64,000 nucleotides of DNA from Myrica gale. Taxonomy: Eukaryota; Streptophyta; Magnoliopsida; Fagales; Myricaceae. Positions 61,997-64,000 of this stretch are shown piece by piece (within the stretch, counting starts at the first letter, position 1; the number at the start of each line of letters is the position of its first letter). The notes below the pieces were generated by a model. It had not been told where the DNA came from. It ran no database searches and saw nothing but the letters and a program-made list of their open reading frames with translations. The stretch spans positions 1,925,501 to 1,989,500 of the forward strand of contig OZ005600.1 in NCBI GenBank assembly GCA_963930655.1, given 5' to 3'. The translations under genes and the position numbers were made by a program.

Positions 61997-62397
61997 TCCA
62001 CGTTAGAGCTGCACGACCGGAAATTCGGTCCGATTTTCGGACCCGACCAGATTTCCGGTTGTGCTTATATGGAGGACTGGTCCAGTCAAATGCGGTCCGG
62101 ACCGGTTTCATTTGTTTTTCATTTTTAAAAAATTTTTAAGGGTTAATTTCGAAGGGGGAAGAACACATAAAAATGTAGAGTTTTAGTTTAGGTTAAAACT
62201 AAACTTTTTAAGTTTGTAATTTGTATTAAAAAATATAAATTTTTATTTATATTAATAAATTTGGTCTGGTCTGAACCGGTTTGTCAAAAGGTATGGACCG
62301 GACCAAATTTATATAAACAAGACCGGACCGGACCGCAAAATCGGTCCGATTTTGCAGTATGGTCCGCGGTCCGATTTTGTTCAGCCCTAGTCCACAC
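61997..62397. mobile_element. Short non-autonomous hAT element
   Basis: The element (62005-62389) begins TAGAGCTGCACGACCGG and ends TTTTGTTCAGCCCTA. It is flanked by 8-bp duplications GTCCACGT (61997-62004) and GTCCACAC (62390-62397), which match at six of eight bases. Its centre is the same as the element at 24539-25349 (strings TTCGAAGGGGGAAG and AAACTTTTTAAGTTTGTAA), but it has no tandem duplication. It is GC-rich at both ends and AT-rich in the middle. Confidence 0.75.
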
Positions 62398-63448
62398 CCT
62401 CATCTCTATGGTTCAGTGAAAGAAACTGGGCCTGCCATAAATATGGGATTTTGTACAATTATTCATTTTCGATTTCAGCTAAAGCTTACAACTTCGTATC
62501 CTCAACTCTGGATTAGTATAAGTTGCAATTTTCTGGCAAAAATGTATAGTGTAATTTATAGAGAAATAGACAATATATATATTCCATTTTAGGGTGTCTG
62601 TTGTTGAAATTTTACATTGATAAAATTTTATAATGTAATTTATAGAGAAATAGACATAATAAATAAATTTTATTATAGGATTTATGTTGTCGAAATTTTA
62701 CATAGATGACTATTAAATAGTATAAAATCTAATTATTGTATTTATCTCTGAGCACTCACAATCATAATATTGTTCTCATTGCATCGAGCGAGGGACAAAA
62801 AAAGGTGTAGCTTCTAACTGCACATGATTACTTAAAACACTGATTTAATTCATTTTAAACTCCACCAATAACTGTGGAGGTTTTTTTCTAGAAAATACTA
62901 TAGTACCTGAAAAAATCACCATGGTCTCCAAATTATTTTAGAAAAATAGAAACGAAACAAAATTTTAATTTAAAATTCCATGGGTACTTGCACCGCTGGC
63001 TGCATTTTTTTTTAAAAAGAATATATAATATTGCAGGCTTTGAATCATATTTCTTTACTTAGAAAAAAAAGAATCATATTTCTTTAACAAATAATGACTT
63101 TCATATATAAAAAAAAAAAACTATCGTAAAAGCGTCATTTAATAATTGTGAAACAATTTAGAAAGTACAGGACCTTTAGACAGTTGTTAAAACTATTTAT
63201 GAAGGCACTTCGATGGCGAAGCTGTAATTCAGAAAGACACGATGGGCAAAATCGTTCACCGCGGGTATTGAGTAACAAACAACAAATCTTGTGTGGGCTA
63301 AGATGAAGGATATAAGAAAGACAGAAAGGAAAAGATTCGGAGAAGCCGTGACAGCAGCCCGTGGAGCGATAGCTAACAAACACAGAAAATAGAGAGAGAG
63401 AGCCAAGGAGAAATCTCTTCGGCTAAGGACTCTCATATCTCAAAGTTC
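62398..63448. other. DUF760 gene upstream region
   Basis: The sequence is AT-rich with A-runs up to 63120, then a GA-rich leader near 63385-63410 just before the DUF760 start codon. No gene is recognised on either strand. Confidence 0.5.
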
Positions 63449-63894
63449 ATGGCCGCCTCAGCTGCTCGAGCTTCCATCCTCTCTCGGTTCTCCGATCTGT
63501 CGTTCAAGCCCCTCCACCCTTCCCAACCACCACCCTCCCTCTCTCTCTTTTCCCGCCACCTACTCGCCGCGAGAAAACGACGTTCCGTCTCGCAGGCCTT
63601 CTCTGTCAGCTGCCTGATCTCCGGTGTGGATGGCGGCGGGGTCTCCGACGACTTCGTTTCGACGCTTAAGTCCGGCTTCGACCGTGGATTCTCAGTAATT
63701 GCGAACATGCTGAAGCGAATCGAACCCCTGGACACCTCCGTTATCTCCAAGGGTGTCTCTGATCCCGCGAAGGACTCCATGAAGCAGACCATTTCCACCA
63801 TGCTAGGCTTGCTCCCATCCGACCAATTCTCCGTCACCGTTAGAGTTTCCAAAGGCCCCCTCCATTGCCTCCTCGTCTCCTCCATCATAACTGG
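63449..63894 (+). CDS. DUF760 plastid protein (UV-B-induced At3g17800-like), first exon only
   Basis: The first exon encodes 148 full codons and ends at a GT donor (63895) inside the window; the gene continues past the right edge. Residues 1 to about 52 form a Ser/Arg-rich plastid transit peptide (MAASAARASILSRFS). The DUF760 core begins with DDFVSTLKSGFDRGFSVI and includes KDSMKQTISTMLGLLPSDQF then SVTVRVSKGPLHCLLVSSII. This matches the plant DUF760 family, whose Arabidopsis member At3g17800 is described as UV-B-induced. The molecular function is unknown. If the intron were not removed, the frame would stop at 63934. Confidence 0.9.
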
Positions 63895-64000
63895 GTACCG
63901 AGCAACACTCTCTTTCCTATCGACTTCTATATAGTTCAGAAAACACTTCTTCAACACTCTTTTACTTGTTATCAGAAAAAAAAAAATCATAAAAATTTGT

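Overview
This is a stretch of eudicot nuclear chromosome, most likely from a woody rosid (the genus is a guess). The evidence is multi-exon genes with GT-AG introns, plastid transit peptides, plant-only families (SUFB, CFM2, NPF, KONJAC, DEL-type E2F) and AT-rich intergenic DNA carrying hAT and LINE remnants. No bacterial, viral or CRISPR features were seen.

Layout, left to right: FTRC (-, last exon off the left edge); a 5.7 kb gene-poor gap holding a candidate non-coding RNA; CFM2 (-, 13 exons); SUFB (+, 2 exons); a CREG-family gene (-, 5 exons); a hAT element with an internal tandem duplication and a MITE; a TMEM45/DUF716 membrane protein (+, 1 exon); a 5'-truncated LINE with target-site duplications; a matrixin metalloproteinase broken by a frameshift (+); NPF5.5-like transporter (-, 4 exons); a 1.4 kb hAT element; MTP12 zinc transporter (+, 1 exon); KONJAC (+, 15 exons); Golgi alpha-mannosidase II (-, 4 exons); LINE and MITE remnants; an E2FE/DEL-type gene with signs of decay (+); a third hAT element; and the first exon of a DUF760 plastid protein (+, runs off the right edge).

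Four genes are plastid-directed (FTRC, CFM2, SUFB, DUF760). SUFB is the scaffold that builds Fe-S clusters, and FTRC is a 4Fe-4S enzyme. MTP12, KONJAC and mannosidase II lie in one 15 kb run and all serve the Golgi or mannose metabolism. From memory, FTRC, CREG, KONJAC and MTP12 have Arabidopsis relatives clustered at At2g04620-At2g04700, so this looks like conserved microsynteny.

The most interesting find is in the supposedly empty gap. At 7449-7472, on the minus strand, there is a near-complement of miR166 with a 3-nt insertion exactly between miRNA positions 10 and 11. It lies about 0.4 kb downstream of a minus-strand TATA box. That is the layout of an endogenous target mimic (IPS1-like), so a miR166-sequestering lncRNA is proposed here as inference. 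Other points of note are a hAT family with tandem internal duplications, a decaying E2FE locus, a 2-nt-type frameshift in the metalloproteinase, a GC-AG intron in KONJAC, and loss of the first Glu of the ExxER motif in the NPF protein. All exon boundaries were read by eye from splice signals and frame continuity; no alignment was run.
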